In this document: piece by piece, positions 13,321 to 25,810 of the stretch | Layout of the letters: every line of letters starts with the position of its first letter | Position numbering within the stretch: position 1 is the first letter of the stretch | Assembly: GCA_008508345.1 (NCBI GenBank) | Contig: QNGE01000979.1 | Coordinates: 139,412-203,411, forward strand | Direction of reading: 5' to 3' | Source: Paragonimus westermani | Taxonomy: Eukaryota; Platyhelminthes; Trematoda; Plagiorchiida; Troglotrematidae | Length of the DNA stretch: 64,000 bases | Notes under the pieces: model-generated | Databases searched by the model: none | Seen by the model: only the letters and a program-made list of their open reading frames with translations | What the model was told of the DNA's origin: nothing | Position numbers and translations under genes: made by a program

Positions 13321-15264
13321 TTTTTTTTGCCATCGCTGATGGTATTGAGCAAAATGATTTGCTGTTTTCGAACGGTCGAGTTTCACCTGGTTCACTTAAT
13401 TTCCTCAAAGAACTATTCAGACTGATCCGCAAATTTTGTGTGAAACATGTCTTCACCTTTTTGAAATTAACCTCCATGAGTTCCGCAGAACTGAAAGATG
13501 GTTTATTGAAGCATTTGATTCTAGCTCCTCTCATCTGGTCGACTATATTACGATTGATAACGTCATGGTCATAAAATGTCTACTTCCTCAAGTAAGTATG
13601 TCAAACGTTTTTCACCTGGAGGTGAAGATGCACTCATAATTGTCCTCTAACTCGGACAGTTCCTATAATTGTGTCCATTTTTTAACTGTGATAACATAAA
13701 CTGTGATTTAAGTTATCTGATTATGCACGACAGACAGCACACTGATTTTAAAACCACATTCTAGTCCTCTGTCCACACCGGCCGATTATAATCTCACGTC
13801 TCGGTAGAAACGTTTGTAGTTATTGCATCGCACACACGACCTAGTTACTAACCAGAACATCTTTTTCAAGTTGGCGATTATTTACTTGTTAGTAAGAGAA
13901 TTTCGGTTTCGGTTCAGCTTGAACTAAAACTTTCGTACATACCTTTGTGATTGTGGTCTGATTTGAATTGGCTTACAGCCCGGTTTAGTACTCTCTGTAT
14001 TCGCCCGCATTTGTGTCGTTGTCTGCAGTCATTATCCAAAAACGCGTGGAACTACTAGACAGTTACCAAATATCTATATTGCTAGAAATTACTGCATAAA
14101 GTTTGGTTGACCATGAACAAGCCAGTCCTAACAGGAAGCTAAATGGAATCTGCTGTTAGTTGCATATGTTACTCAGGATGTTTTGGTACACTTGCGATAG
14201 CCTATGTGTTTAGCGTACTGAATGCAAACATTTTTGCAAAACATTTGGTCTGCCTATTAGGAGTGTACAAGTGAATTATTCGTTGAGTGATTTTCCGAAC
14301 ATAAATTTCATGGAAGTCTTTCATTCTCTGTTCTACAGGTAATCTTGTTTAATGAAGAAATAGCCGTATTAATTGATATTTGCATGTAGGTTCGTATGGT
14401 GTGAATAATCTGTCTGCTGCGTATGGTGAGAAACGAAACCATCGTGGTTGAATAAGCAGGGTCCCGATGGTTACTTGTTGTTTGCACATGTCCGACAACC
14501 TGTGAATTCGAAATTCTTGGTCAGGTTTGTTCATCGATGTGGGTTTTTAGGTTTTGAGTTGTTCTGTCTTTGTAAAAGACGCAGTAACTCCAATCGAATT
14601 AGCAGACAGCACGGATGTATTTTTGTTCGGTATTGTGTGTACAACGCTTGTAAGATCCAGTTGAAATGTTGTCAAAAACATACAGGAATCACCGACTGGA
14701 TACGTATACGTCGATGTTCAATGCATTTTTCGATCTGTGGTCAGAGTTTGACTCCTGTCTTGAGTGTTGATCCGGGAACAACCTCTACCTTGAAAGTGAG
14801 GGCAAAAGTCTTCATCCGTTCTGTTAGACCTGTATGAGTTAATAAGCGACTGTGAACAAACGTTTACTAGCAATGTTTTCAATGCTTATTAATAATCTAT
14901 ATTCATCACGTGCGCTTTATACTTGCGGTTTTTGTTTCACTGTATGCTTTCCTCTAGATGTCTACATGCAACTGGTGTGTTTAATCTGAAGATTTTTGAC
15001 CGGTCTCCTGATAACACTACGGCTGAGCAAATCCTTATCATTCAATCGTCAAATGAAGTCACGGATTTCTGAAATTGTTTATAATGACGGTCTGTGCAAA
15101 TTTGGTCTGTGCCTTTGCAATGCAACTGATGAAAATCATGTGGAACCATTTACAATAATCCATGTTAACGACAAAATGCTTCATGTTGACGCAGACTGTA
15201 TTGAACCGTCATAGCTAAAAGCATTTGACGGGCAGCTGTTACTATGATCTGTTCTACAATTAAA
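13321..15264 (+). pseudogene. Weak candidate: 3' end of an unknown gene, with apparent frameshifts
   Basis: Several pieces line up, though each alone could be chance. An open stretch at 13321-13571 reads sensibly in one frame (NDLLFSNGRVSPGSLNFLKE) and then in another (EFRRTERWFIEAFDSSSSH), and ends at a good donor, CAA|GTAAGT. A strong acceptor (TTCTCTGTTCTACAG) precedes a 47-base exon, 14339-14385, with donor AT|GTAGGT. Its phase matches an acceptor (CTTTCCTCTAG) opening 14958-15213, which reads LKIFDRSPDNTTAEQ until a TGA at 15070. A +1 shift reads on (EIVYNDGLCKFG) to a stop at 15211. An ATTAAA signal lies at 15259. No family is recognised. It may be a pseudogene, a gene with sequence errors, or coincidence. 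Confidence 0.22.
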
Positions 15265-18200
15265 GTGCTATCTGTTTCTGATCAACGTTTATGTCAGTTT
15301 TGCACTAGTCCACGCAAATGTAAAACACCAGGAATTCGCATAAGTGCCTGATTACACCACTTGATGTCAAAAAGCATGTGATGTCCACAACATAAATACA
15401 ACTTTATTTACGACAGTAATTACACATTTGTGTACTATCTGGCGCAATTCAATGCACTTTAGCCAAATAACATCAGTCAGCAGAGTTTTCATTCGATGAG
15501 TGTGGCTGACAATTATTCATACTACATGAAATTATAAATGATGCTCTATCGAGTAATTTGCATAACAGGCTTAATTCATTTCACAGCTTTCTAATTCGAG
15601 CATCTCACTTTCATCTCTGTGTCTTCTCACTGGGTAACAACAGCGAAACAGAAATCCTCTGGATGAACATTCTGATTTGCAAGCAAAATAGCCTGTCCAA
15701 ATTGATCAAAACGAAAACCATCAAGATCATCACCCTCGCCGACACCTAGCTAATCAAGTAGCGACTGCATCCTACAAAACTATTAACCCAGCCCCAATCG
15801 TCGGCGACGCCCAGCTTGTACCATATCTAACTACTGTAATCCTCTGTCCAAACATTTATTATGGCTTGTGTTGCTCCCTACATAACGATGTTTTTCAGAG
15901 TCATTGAAAGATAGACAGATCTTAAAACATCCCGTTTTTTGAATTTTCAATGATAAATCCAAATTGACGAAGCGTAGTCCTCCATGTCTGTATAACTCAA
16001 ATTCTACTGCATTGTCTGCTCGAACTATGACACTGATGCTTGACCTGCCGGTACATCTGTGTAACATAGCGCGTCGTATACAATAAACGGCCAATAACCT
16101 TGATAGCACTTTAGAAAACGTTCGCCATTATCTTCCTCACAGGCACTTTATTTGAATAGTTTCCAGTGACGGCGGCACTCAATAAACTTTTGGATTGTTC
16201 CCATGTCCCTCTAGAGATGAAAGTCCTCCGTATTTGTACACCTAGAAAAGTCTTGGAAAATTATCCGAGGAAATCATAGGCTAAGCTACGTTATATATTC
16301 CGCGTGGGCTCAATTATGGGAGATCATCGACCACACAAGCCACCCTTGTGCACACTCTACAGTCAGTCCTCACTTTCGTTGTCATCATTCGACACAATAA
16401 TTCCGGCATACTTTCTGCACGTTCTCGAATATATGGACTTTGCTCAAAACGTCCGTTGATTACACCACTTTTCTAACCGATGACAGGCAGAGCTTTAAGC
16501 AAACAGGTCAGAATAAGTCACAGATAAGTTGTTTTTGTGTTCCGATGTAAAAGCTGTGACCACAAAACCAATCAAAACAGAAAGGCTCTGTGAGTTTAAC
16601 AAGCTAATCAGATCGAGAATGCTTGACCACTTGTCATGTAGGCGAACCTTTTTTCTAGTTTATAACACTAACCACAATGTTCTACGTTCGAAATTGTCCT
16701 GAAAGTTCATAACCCGGCAGTTGCAAGTAAATTTCTATGACCGTGTGTGACTATGATAAATGACTGCGTGGTAAGAAATCACTGGAACACAAATAAACTT
16801 TGAATCCTCGTTTGAAAATGCAACCAATGCTAAATGTGATTATTAAGAGGGGTTCAGAGATAGTTTTTCATTTTGAAACCCTGTGTTTCTAGTAATGATT
16901 TTAGTATAGAACGATCGGCTATCTATCTGAAAAAATTAGATAGATTTCCGTTATCTGCAATACTATTGTCCGCAGGTTGAAAGCGCAAAATGCATCCGAA
17001 GGACAAACCCACAATAAATGTCCTTTGTATCATGTCAAAATGTCCTACAGTGATTAAATATTTCTCAAAAAGAACACTCAGCTACCCACGAATACAACAT
17101 CTGGAAGGTAATCAATGTTATCGAACGCATGGTGAAACTGTTCCATGAAGATAGATAATAGATTCACAAGATCACCGAATCTCCTCACATTTTTACAGTT
17201 GCATGATTCATATGTTTTACTCAGTCCATTGAAAGGTAGTATCCAGATCGAGTACAAAAGTGTTTGAGAATCCTTTGTCACTACTCCAGCATGTGTTAAA
17301 GAATACTGTGGAATAGGATAAACCTCCAAATAACACTCTGCCAGTAGATTAACTGCATACTAAATCCGATTGCGTAATAACATGAGCATTAACTTACAGG
17401 GCTTGATATTGATTTAGTTGAAAACGCTCTCAACCCGATAAGAAAATTTGGAATTCGAAAACAGTAAGTTAACTAAGGTGAAGTTTACTAACCATGCCTT
17501 TCATAGTGAGCAAAAGTATTTTGACAAGCAGAATGTTTTTTCAAATCTATGTTGTTAACAGGCGAGCATTCAACATCACAGGAACATTGTCGATGTACTG
17601 ATTATGTGTGTTGACTTTTAAAGTTGTAGCTGGTGTTGGAAAATGGCGGTATTTTTTGCATAACCTGTCGGTGTGTTTACAAGCAAATGTTTGAGGTTCT
17701 GAGAAACAGAATACCAAAACACATGATCTCAAAAAAATTACATGAAACAGAACCTGCACATACTTTTTACAGTCAATTGAAGGAACGATTGTTAACAGTG
17801 TGCATTGGTAATCACATTAGCCATGACCAATATATCACATGTAAACGCTGACTTACACTGACTTCTGAGTGGTATTCCTGGCTGTCACAATTGTGATGAG
17901 TGATTTCGAGTGCGTATGATATTGAGTTGATATAAACGCAAGATACCAACTAAAATCACCAGTCTTGTGACTAGTGATTACTTTTTAACTCAAATGATCG
18001 GCCGTTCATCGTCAGCTGATAAATCAATCAAAAACCACACCTCGGTAATTCTGAATTACATTTGCTCGCTTAGTCTTGCTTGTTGACCGGTGTACACTGG
18101 AAATAACTGCTGCATTCCCAACTAACATGAAGCGCCTTTTGAGAGTATGAAACTGTTTATTAGGCTAAAAGGTTCTCTATTAGGAAGCGATCGTTATTTT

Positions 18201-21200
18201 GATGGCGCGTAACTTGATGGTGGTGAGTGGGACAATGCTCGACACATCTTCAAAATATACATGCGCTGTCAGTTGTTACTGTGGCTTTATTGCGGCAATC
18301 TCCAGTGTGTTTATAAAGGTTAGCTGTTTACAAAAATTTCACGCATTTAAGTGTGTTGGAGCGATCAATTACCAATTATTCAGTGACGAATGACCACATG
18401 CTGAAGTAACAAGAACTACAGGCTACACGGTTGACGCCGAATAAAATGAAATGCATATTCACCAAAAACGAGCTTGCTACATGCAGGTCATCTCCGTGCT
18501 TCATAGTTGTTTAGTACCAATCGGTGCACACGTGAATATACAACATGTCTCAAAAAATAGTCACACCCTCTCACAATAGATCGGATCCCAGCAACCGATT
18601 TTAACTATCTGCGTCCAATATCACTGATTTTGTATTCTGACCACGCCAAAAACGGTTTCGTGATATTAATTTTGCCGAGTTGCTGGGTCAAAATGTTGGG
18701 ATTTTTCTGGAACAGCTTAATGCAGTTTGAATACTTGGCTTTATAGTCAATATGTAAACAGGCTTGACATAAACAAGACGGCTGGAACAAGAGAATTGGT
18801 AGAGGCAAGCTGCACGAACCGGAGCGATGATTTAACCTATGGTCAACACTTGTTTAGCGATTGATGGAACTGGTTGTTTTCGTGTTTCACCAATACTGGA
18901 TTCTCCGGTAACAGACTTTTGCGCCCATTTGGGCAAGTTTTCCTTCATTCTGTAGACTGGGACTCTCACGGTCTTGCCTATGTGACGCTATCTGCAGCTA
19001 AACAGAAATTGGTGAACAGCGTAAGGTAGTGCCGATAATCTGATCTTCTTTGGTTGGAGACACTGGTAGCTCTCGGGTCTGAGCGATTCCACTAAGCTCA
19101 GCTATCTTAAATGTTTGTTTGAATGAATTTATCAATTGTTGTATTGTTTGGTGCATGACGAATCCCTCTTAAAATGATTATGACATTCTCAGCGCAGAGC
19201 AGCAAACTGTCCTTTAGTATATCGCTCAAAAATGGCAGTTTAATGTGATCCGATTCCACGTGCCCACAAATATAGTCAACCTTTTCGCGCACAGCAAAGT
19301 TTGTGAAAAATGAACGGAAATCTACAGCGCTTCTACACTCAGGATCCTGTTACGTCATTCAAATCTAGGATGTTTTCGCATTGCTGATGCGGTCCGTTGA
19401 CTCATTATGCACCCTCTTTGTTGCCTACCGTAAAAGAACTATTCACTGTGTTGTAAATTTGATACTGATGAGTCAGTACGAAAGGCCTGCATCTACCAGT
19501 TCTCGTGTTTTAACTGTTGCACACTTCTGTAATGAACTAATTTTGTGAAACTTCGTTTTGATCTTTTGTCCTAGTGCTTTTCGGCTGAGCGAGCTAGCTT
19601 CATTTCTGCCCCCAAATGTCTTCCCGGCACCACTGGCGAGTTTTTGTCAAAGTATCTTTAGTTGTGGTGTTTTATCCTGGGACTACTTTTTCGTCGGATG
19701 ACTGAGCAGTAGAGGCGCTTTTTTTGTCGTAATCGCAGAATTTGTTGCACTTTCCATAAACTCTGTTTGGAAACCATAGCGTAGCTTGCGTGTCACAGTG
19801 AGCTTTTCAAAACATCTCATTTTGATAGGGAAAAATTCTACAATCGACGAAGGCTAATGACTAGTTTTGAGGCTTTTTTGAGCTAATTGCTCAGATTCAC
19901 ATGCTGCCTGTTACAGAGATTGTTTCAAGTAGCGCAGTCATAAACACTTTAGTTCCTAACCCTTAATTAAGTAGTGCAGAGAATGCATGGAATCAGATTA
20001 TGTATCTTTGCTTCGAGGAGTTATGGTGGTTCAGAAATTTACACTGGACCTTGTTTTATTTAGAATTGCCAAATTATTCGTGTTAGAATGGTATTATTCA
20101 GTGCTCTGTCAAGGTCAAGCTTGTGGTGAGAATACACATAAACCTACAGGAATTGTCCATGAGAAACCGTTTCAAATTGTTGCATTCTTGGTGACTTCCC
20201 TCAAACTGCGAACTTGACACTCTCCTAAATCTGCATTGGTTTAGGTAAAGTAACCACATTTAACAATCTTATACCACGGTTCTGTCGTAAGGACTGTTTC
20301 GTGCATAATCAATCTGACTGTGTGACTGTTTGCAAATACTGGACTGTCACGCTTGTCACTTGGCTAATCTGACGGATCGGCTGTTACAGCCCCTAATTTA
20401 AACCGTACACACGCACAGGCAAAATGTGTGAGCTAAACTGACGAGAATTTTTCAGTGTCTTGATATGGCACGATGCTTTTTAATGGTTGCTTGGTTTCCA
20501 AACAGTCGCCAGGCTGGGAGATCCCAGTACGTGATTTCAATCACTTTAACATGGGCCAGTTTCTTTAATTAGTTACTTGAGCGGTTGGATTGAATAATCA
20601 CCCCTTTCTGTGGCCTTCATGGAAATAAGGAATTTTGTTAGCTATTGCATTGGAAAATGTTTAGAGGCGCGTATTCTTTACTGTATATATGAAGACGTTG
20701 GTTTTGGAACATAATCTTCGAGAATCACAAGATAACAGAAGGTTTTCCATTACGGAAAATCGAAACAAATACCTAACGATGAAAATTAGGCTGGTTTAGA
20801 AGAAGCCTGATATAGTCCACAAAGCTGTTATCTGATTCACACTCAATTCGAACAATGTGCACTACAGCACTGCGTGCGGTCTATCGACACGGTTTTGAAA
20901 TCATGCCAGCAACCAGTTCGTATGACGCACATACTCAACAGTTCCCGTTTTGGTGATGAAACTGTGCAATTCTTCTAATGAGTTTATTTAGAACTGTTTT
21001 TTAACAAAACAAGGCGTGTTGATTTTGGTCAGTGAACGCCGTAAAGGTAAATTGTTATTCAGTTAACTGACTGCTAAAGTTTGACTCTTCAAAGAAGAAA
21101 CGATGTGTCGCACAGTGTTACAAACTGACACCTCTATGTTACTTACTGAGAGGTTATTCACTGCACGTCGACTTGGGTTTTGCTCATAATTACAGTTGAC

Positions 21201-23058
21201 ACTGACGTATGTAAGTCATGTTTTGCACGTTTTTAGAGGTAATTTACATAGATATAGCACTTCTATTAAGGAAGAATCAGGTTGATTGCAGAAAACACTG
21301 TGAGGAAGAATGCGTTGTTTATATATACTCACAGCTGGTAGATGGGTATCGGCTTAAGTTTGGCATCTATGCCAACGATTACACTCAAGGGTTCCTAAGT
21401 GCATCGCTTGGAAACTACTGTGGATGTTCTAAAGTGTAAATGCACGTTAATGTGAAACGTGAGTGGCGTACCCTTCATTTTTCGATGCTACCAGCTGATG
21501 CCTCTATGATTAACGCACACCAGGTGTGAAGTATCTGGTTAAACGGTTAAGCCAGTGACCAGAAAAGAACCGTCAAACCAAGTTTTTATAATGTTTTAAA
21601 GCAAGTAAATGGACGACCTTTTTAAGACACAAAACTATATTAAATGCACAATCAACTACTCAAAATCATGTCATTCTACTAAAATGGTTGCCACCGTATA
21701 TGGTGACTAATTAGTTTCTTCCTTTGAAGAACCTCTTTGGATAAGAGCCGATTATCCTGGCAAGGAGAATGGTCTCTCAAAAGGATGGATCTATGCGCAC
21801 ATTTCTGGAAGGCGTATATAATTCGTGATCGAATATATGAAAATAAAAGGTTGTTGGCAAAACTATTGAGATATATTGTTTTGTCAGGTTAACGTTCATA
21901 ATCAATCTCATCAGTGTTTCGACTGCGTTGGTCAACCCACCTCACGCGAATAACAGTATTATGCGGACCTACAGATCACGTTTTATTGCTAGCGTTGCTG
22001 ATGAAGTGGTCTCCATAAAAATTGGCAGTTTAATTGTAATATATTGAATGAGAATTTGACTACATACACACTCGCGACCAGGACACGATGAGATTTTTTC
22101 TGGTCGAAAGCACAAATTTTGCAATTGACTCTAAATGGTCTGCAAAGACCAGATTGTGTTTGTCGCGATGTGGTTACATCATCCAAACAGCTGTTTACTG
22201 GTGTGCGGTTATATTTAACTAAACAAAACCACAACATACGGAAATGATGGTAATGTTGATGAAAACGAAAACCGATAGTCTTTTTTGGGCGCTATATTGA
22301 TAGAACGTTCATTCTGTCGATTATGTAAATAGGTATCTTTTGCATTAGTACTGTTAACAGTAAGAGTGAATTCGACTACTGTTTATTTGAGAGATGAACA
22401 CGTGACCAATCTACTTATGACAATGCAAATATGGATTTATTTACCTATGTGCTGCAGCATCCTAGGACATAATGTAGGCTTAAAGCTTATTCTGTTAATG
22501 CCATAGCACCGATTAGGCGGTAGCACCTGAATGGAGTGCCGTGGTGTCGCACGTGAAGTATTTTGTGGCGGCGTGCTATGCAATGTCATGATTTAGTATT
22601 GTTAGATTGGTATTTGAACATACACATTTATGAACGAACACTGTGATCGACTGACCATCTGAAAAGACCAGCATCTCACAGTGATTGCTTAGACACAGAA
22701 GGCTAAGCGCAATATTGCATACGCAGACACCGAATTTTCTTGGACTAACGATTTAACAGGTAAGTATTTCACTCCTTACCACTAAATTGATTTAATCTCC
22801 CGAACAATATTCACACAGTGACTTATAATGACAATCCAAACTTATGGCAAAAACATATGTATCCCATTGGAATTTCACTTAGTTAGGAGAAATATGAGGC
22901 AAGTCAATCATGTTTCCTTAAGCGTAGCATGGGCTTTTGACTGCACCTATAATCATAAATTTTTCACTTGAAGAAAAATCGTATTCAGTGGCTTGTATTT
23001 TGCACGGTATATACTGAAAAAGATGGACGCTGTACGAACATGCAAACCATCAAATAAG
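15265..23058. other. No gene recognised
   Basis: Only short open frames occur, up to 92 codons. One stretch at about 21.24-21.44 kb on the plus strand (Cys-rich, CRKHCEEEC and YCGCSKV, after a pyrimidine-rich TTTTTAG acceptor) could be an exon but matches no family I know. Confidence 0.5.
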
Positions 23059-23340
23059 CTAATGTGTAATAATTGCCACGGAAACTCGACGGGTTAGTTC
23101 GGCGAGATTTTTGTCTGCAACCTCAGCAATTGATTTCAGGTCAACAGGATCTGGATGAAGGACCAGCAATTTCGGCGACCTGTTTTCATTTAACGTTTGG
23201 CATCGAATGATTTGGGATATCAATCCCCAATTCAACATTAAGAGTTTGTTTTGCAATAAGTCATATTAAGCGTTTCGGAATCTTTTGTTCTGCTAGTTAA
23301 GATAATTGTCGACTTGTTCTGCCGGCTGGAACTTGACTGC
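23059..23340 (-). mobile_element. Ty3/Gypsy-type gag relic
   Basis: The minus-strand frame 23256-23059 ends with a stretch reading VDLKSIAEVADKNLAE, which resembles the end of the Gypsy capsid domain (xxLAExADRIxE). Before it come SQIIRCQTLNENRSPKLL, like the PSQLLRxMxxL segment, and, in another frame, SRTKDSETLN, like the SxSExxRL segment. The piece between the PKLL and the VDLKS motifs is shorter than usual, so an internal deletion is likely. No zinc knuckle, protease or polymerase was found beside it. I call it by pattern only; a chance resemblance is possible but unlikely given three ordered blocks. Confidence 0.55.
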
Positions 23341-25810
23341 AACCGTGGATGAAAACGCAGGCTAAACAGAAATATCTTTGGTGGTTTAAGTGAAGCACGC
23401 ACATACATAGGGGCACATCAGACCAAGATCTCTTCTCAGATTTTGCTCGGATTGTACGACAAATATATCATTATTTTGGGCGGTTCAAACCAAATTCCGT
23501 CCTCATTCTCTATATTGTGAGCTTGAAGGAATTTCTCAATGAATTTGCTATTAAAGGGTTTTTAACATGTTTCACACGGCTTATTTTTTATCAACCGTGA
23601 AATACTCCTGGCCTTGTGATGAACATTCTTAACCAAATCGCGTACGTACACGAAAGGAGAAAACAGGAAAACTGAAGGGAGTGTTCGCTCTACTTTGGTT
23701 TACAAAAAACAGAACGCAGCAGTGTGAACTAAAGATAAGTGTTGTTGGTTTTGCTTGATCAAATAAAAAATCATGAAATTTTGATATGAATAGGAATTAA
23801 TACGTAGTCAACTTATCATGTAATGTGGAAGTTTTGACAATATTGTCAACGAATTGCCACTAGTTCATTTCCTAAATCGTTCCTGTAGTGTTTGACCTAC
23901 CGAGCTACTCATAGTAGCACAATAGCTTTCCGTGAGCAAATTCTTCACATAGTTACCTCGAAAAGTGCGTTCGACACTATCCGTTTATTTCTTACACAGA
24001 TATCATTAACAGTCACTGGATGTTCACGAAGACGTGCTGATTCGACTTTCCTAAACAAAGCTGTGTAACCAAACTCTGTTGAAGAATATTGCTGGACTGC
24101 CAAGCTCCTGTATGCCTTCTACTTGGTGTGAGTAGAAATACAGCCACCCACCATTGTCACTTTGTGGTGTATTGTCGATATGCATTCTTTCCTGTATTAG
24201 GTGCTGTGTGTTTGGTTTTCCTGACAAATCTCAACAGAGGTATTTTTCGTTCTGTTTGTCTGGTTACTGTGAGGTAAATCATCCATTTGTCGTATTAGTG
24301 ATGGTATATATTGTCCAAATTCTTTCTAGGGTGTACACACTTTTACGTCTTGTCCAATCACCTCGAAAGTGGACAACTTGCAATGTGTAGTTATTTTTTC
24401 ATCGTAACCTTCAGTAGTGACCATTTGCAGAGGCTGTCGGCTAATGCATTTTGTCGATGACGTAAGTATCCAATCTGGTCGAACTACACAGTGGTATCCT
24501 GGAAGTGCCAAGTGATTTAACTCATGTTACTTGTTGCTTAAGATATATAAATACATTATATAAATATATAGTGTACAACTACGAATGATTTTGCTATTCA
24601 TAGCAACAGACGGTCATTATGAGTTTAGTAAACAACCGGATTTCTTGAAAGCCAAATCTGTTCTAATATTCCAGTCTGCAACTCCACTCTGAGGTTTCCC
24701 TATGTCTTAATATATCACAGCTGTTCGTTACGAATGGTGCTCTATGAAAGATGAAAGGCTCAGATTTTGCTTTACGTTTGAAAATCTCCAAAATTCACCT
24801 GCTCCAACAACGCAATCGTATGTCTGCATTTCCCACTGTGCCATCTACTGTTCCTTTCCAGCCTTTTACCTAAACATTCCCGGTCTTATAGAATATATCC
24901 AACAATACTTTTTAATACCCACCTTCTAGCTCAGTGAACTGTCACAATTTCCTCTGATAATATTTGAAAATCTTCTCCTACATAGTCTCTGTATCGGTCC
25001 CATCATCTATTTTTATTGACATTCTGAAACGCATATCTGCAGTCATATGCTGACGTCATGTCGCACTTTACGCACTACCCTTTCTGACAATTATGCCATC
25101 TTAGATGTAAAACAGGATCACGGACTTAACTGTTTGTTTTCTGGTTATTGTTCACATGCGTAGCTACAAGAGAACCCATCTGATCCGATGAACAAATCTA
25201 CGCACACTGTGCGTGTACTTCAGACTTCTTGCAACTGAGTCTCTCTTCAGTTATCCCGCCTGACACATTATTTATCCCTGAGAGAATTTTGCGAATCAAA
25301 GATGACGTTGATGCCGCAAGCATAAACTCATTGAGGCATCCTGTTTCATGAAACAGTCTGTTGCGTTATTTGTTTTAATCCATAGGGTCAAGTGAATTAA
25401 GTAGGTAAATTAGCTCAAGTGAAAACGTTTTTGTGGCTACCGATGCCGCTTCATAGCTAAGCGGGGCGAATGCCTGTGGTACATATTCCTGCTATTGATG
25501 TTCTAACGGAACGCAAGATTTTTTGCGACTAGGTCTATTTTAAATCATCAAATCTGTCACCAATGACAGTTTGTTAAATGTGTTTTACAAACTCTATTTT
25601 CTTGATTTGTCAAATAAAACAAACTTTCTACGTTTAGACGACCACTACTTCGCGTGCCCACAGGGCTCAAACTACACCCGTTAAGTTGAGTAATGAAAAT
25701 TTCCACCGGAACTTATGGGTGCATAACCGTCCAAATTAAACCAGTTAAACTCTATGAAAACAGTAAACCTCCAACTGAGCGTTCTCTGAACTTTTTTCAA
25801 AGAATTGAAT
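23341..25810. other. Receptor 3' flank; no other gene recognised
   Basis: This holds the presumed receptor 3' UTR near 25.0-25.8 kb and otherwise AT-rich sequence, including a low-complexity ATATAAATA run around 24.54-24.57 kb. Open frames are short and unremarkable. Confidence 0.5.
25012..25017 (-). promoter_or_regulatory. Possible receptor polyadenylation signal (AATAAA on minus strand)
   Basis: On the minus strand this reads AATAAA, about 800 bases after the receptor stop codon. An ATTAAA on the same strand at 25374-25379 is nearer, about 430 bases after the stop. Either could end the 3' UTR. Such hexamers are common by chance in AT-rich DNA, so neither is assured. Confidence 0.25.

Noticed and set aside
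14448..14837. A 129-codon plus-strand open frame
   Set aside because: No domain; starts at a non-ATG codon and reads through an apparent intron of the weak gene candidate.
19465..19483. CTGATGAG...CGAAA string resembling a hammerhead core
   Set aside because: Stem II is only two pairs, no NUH site closes a stem III, and no stem I partner exists.
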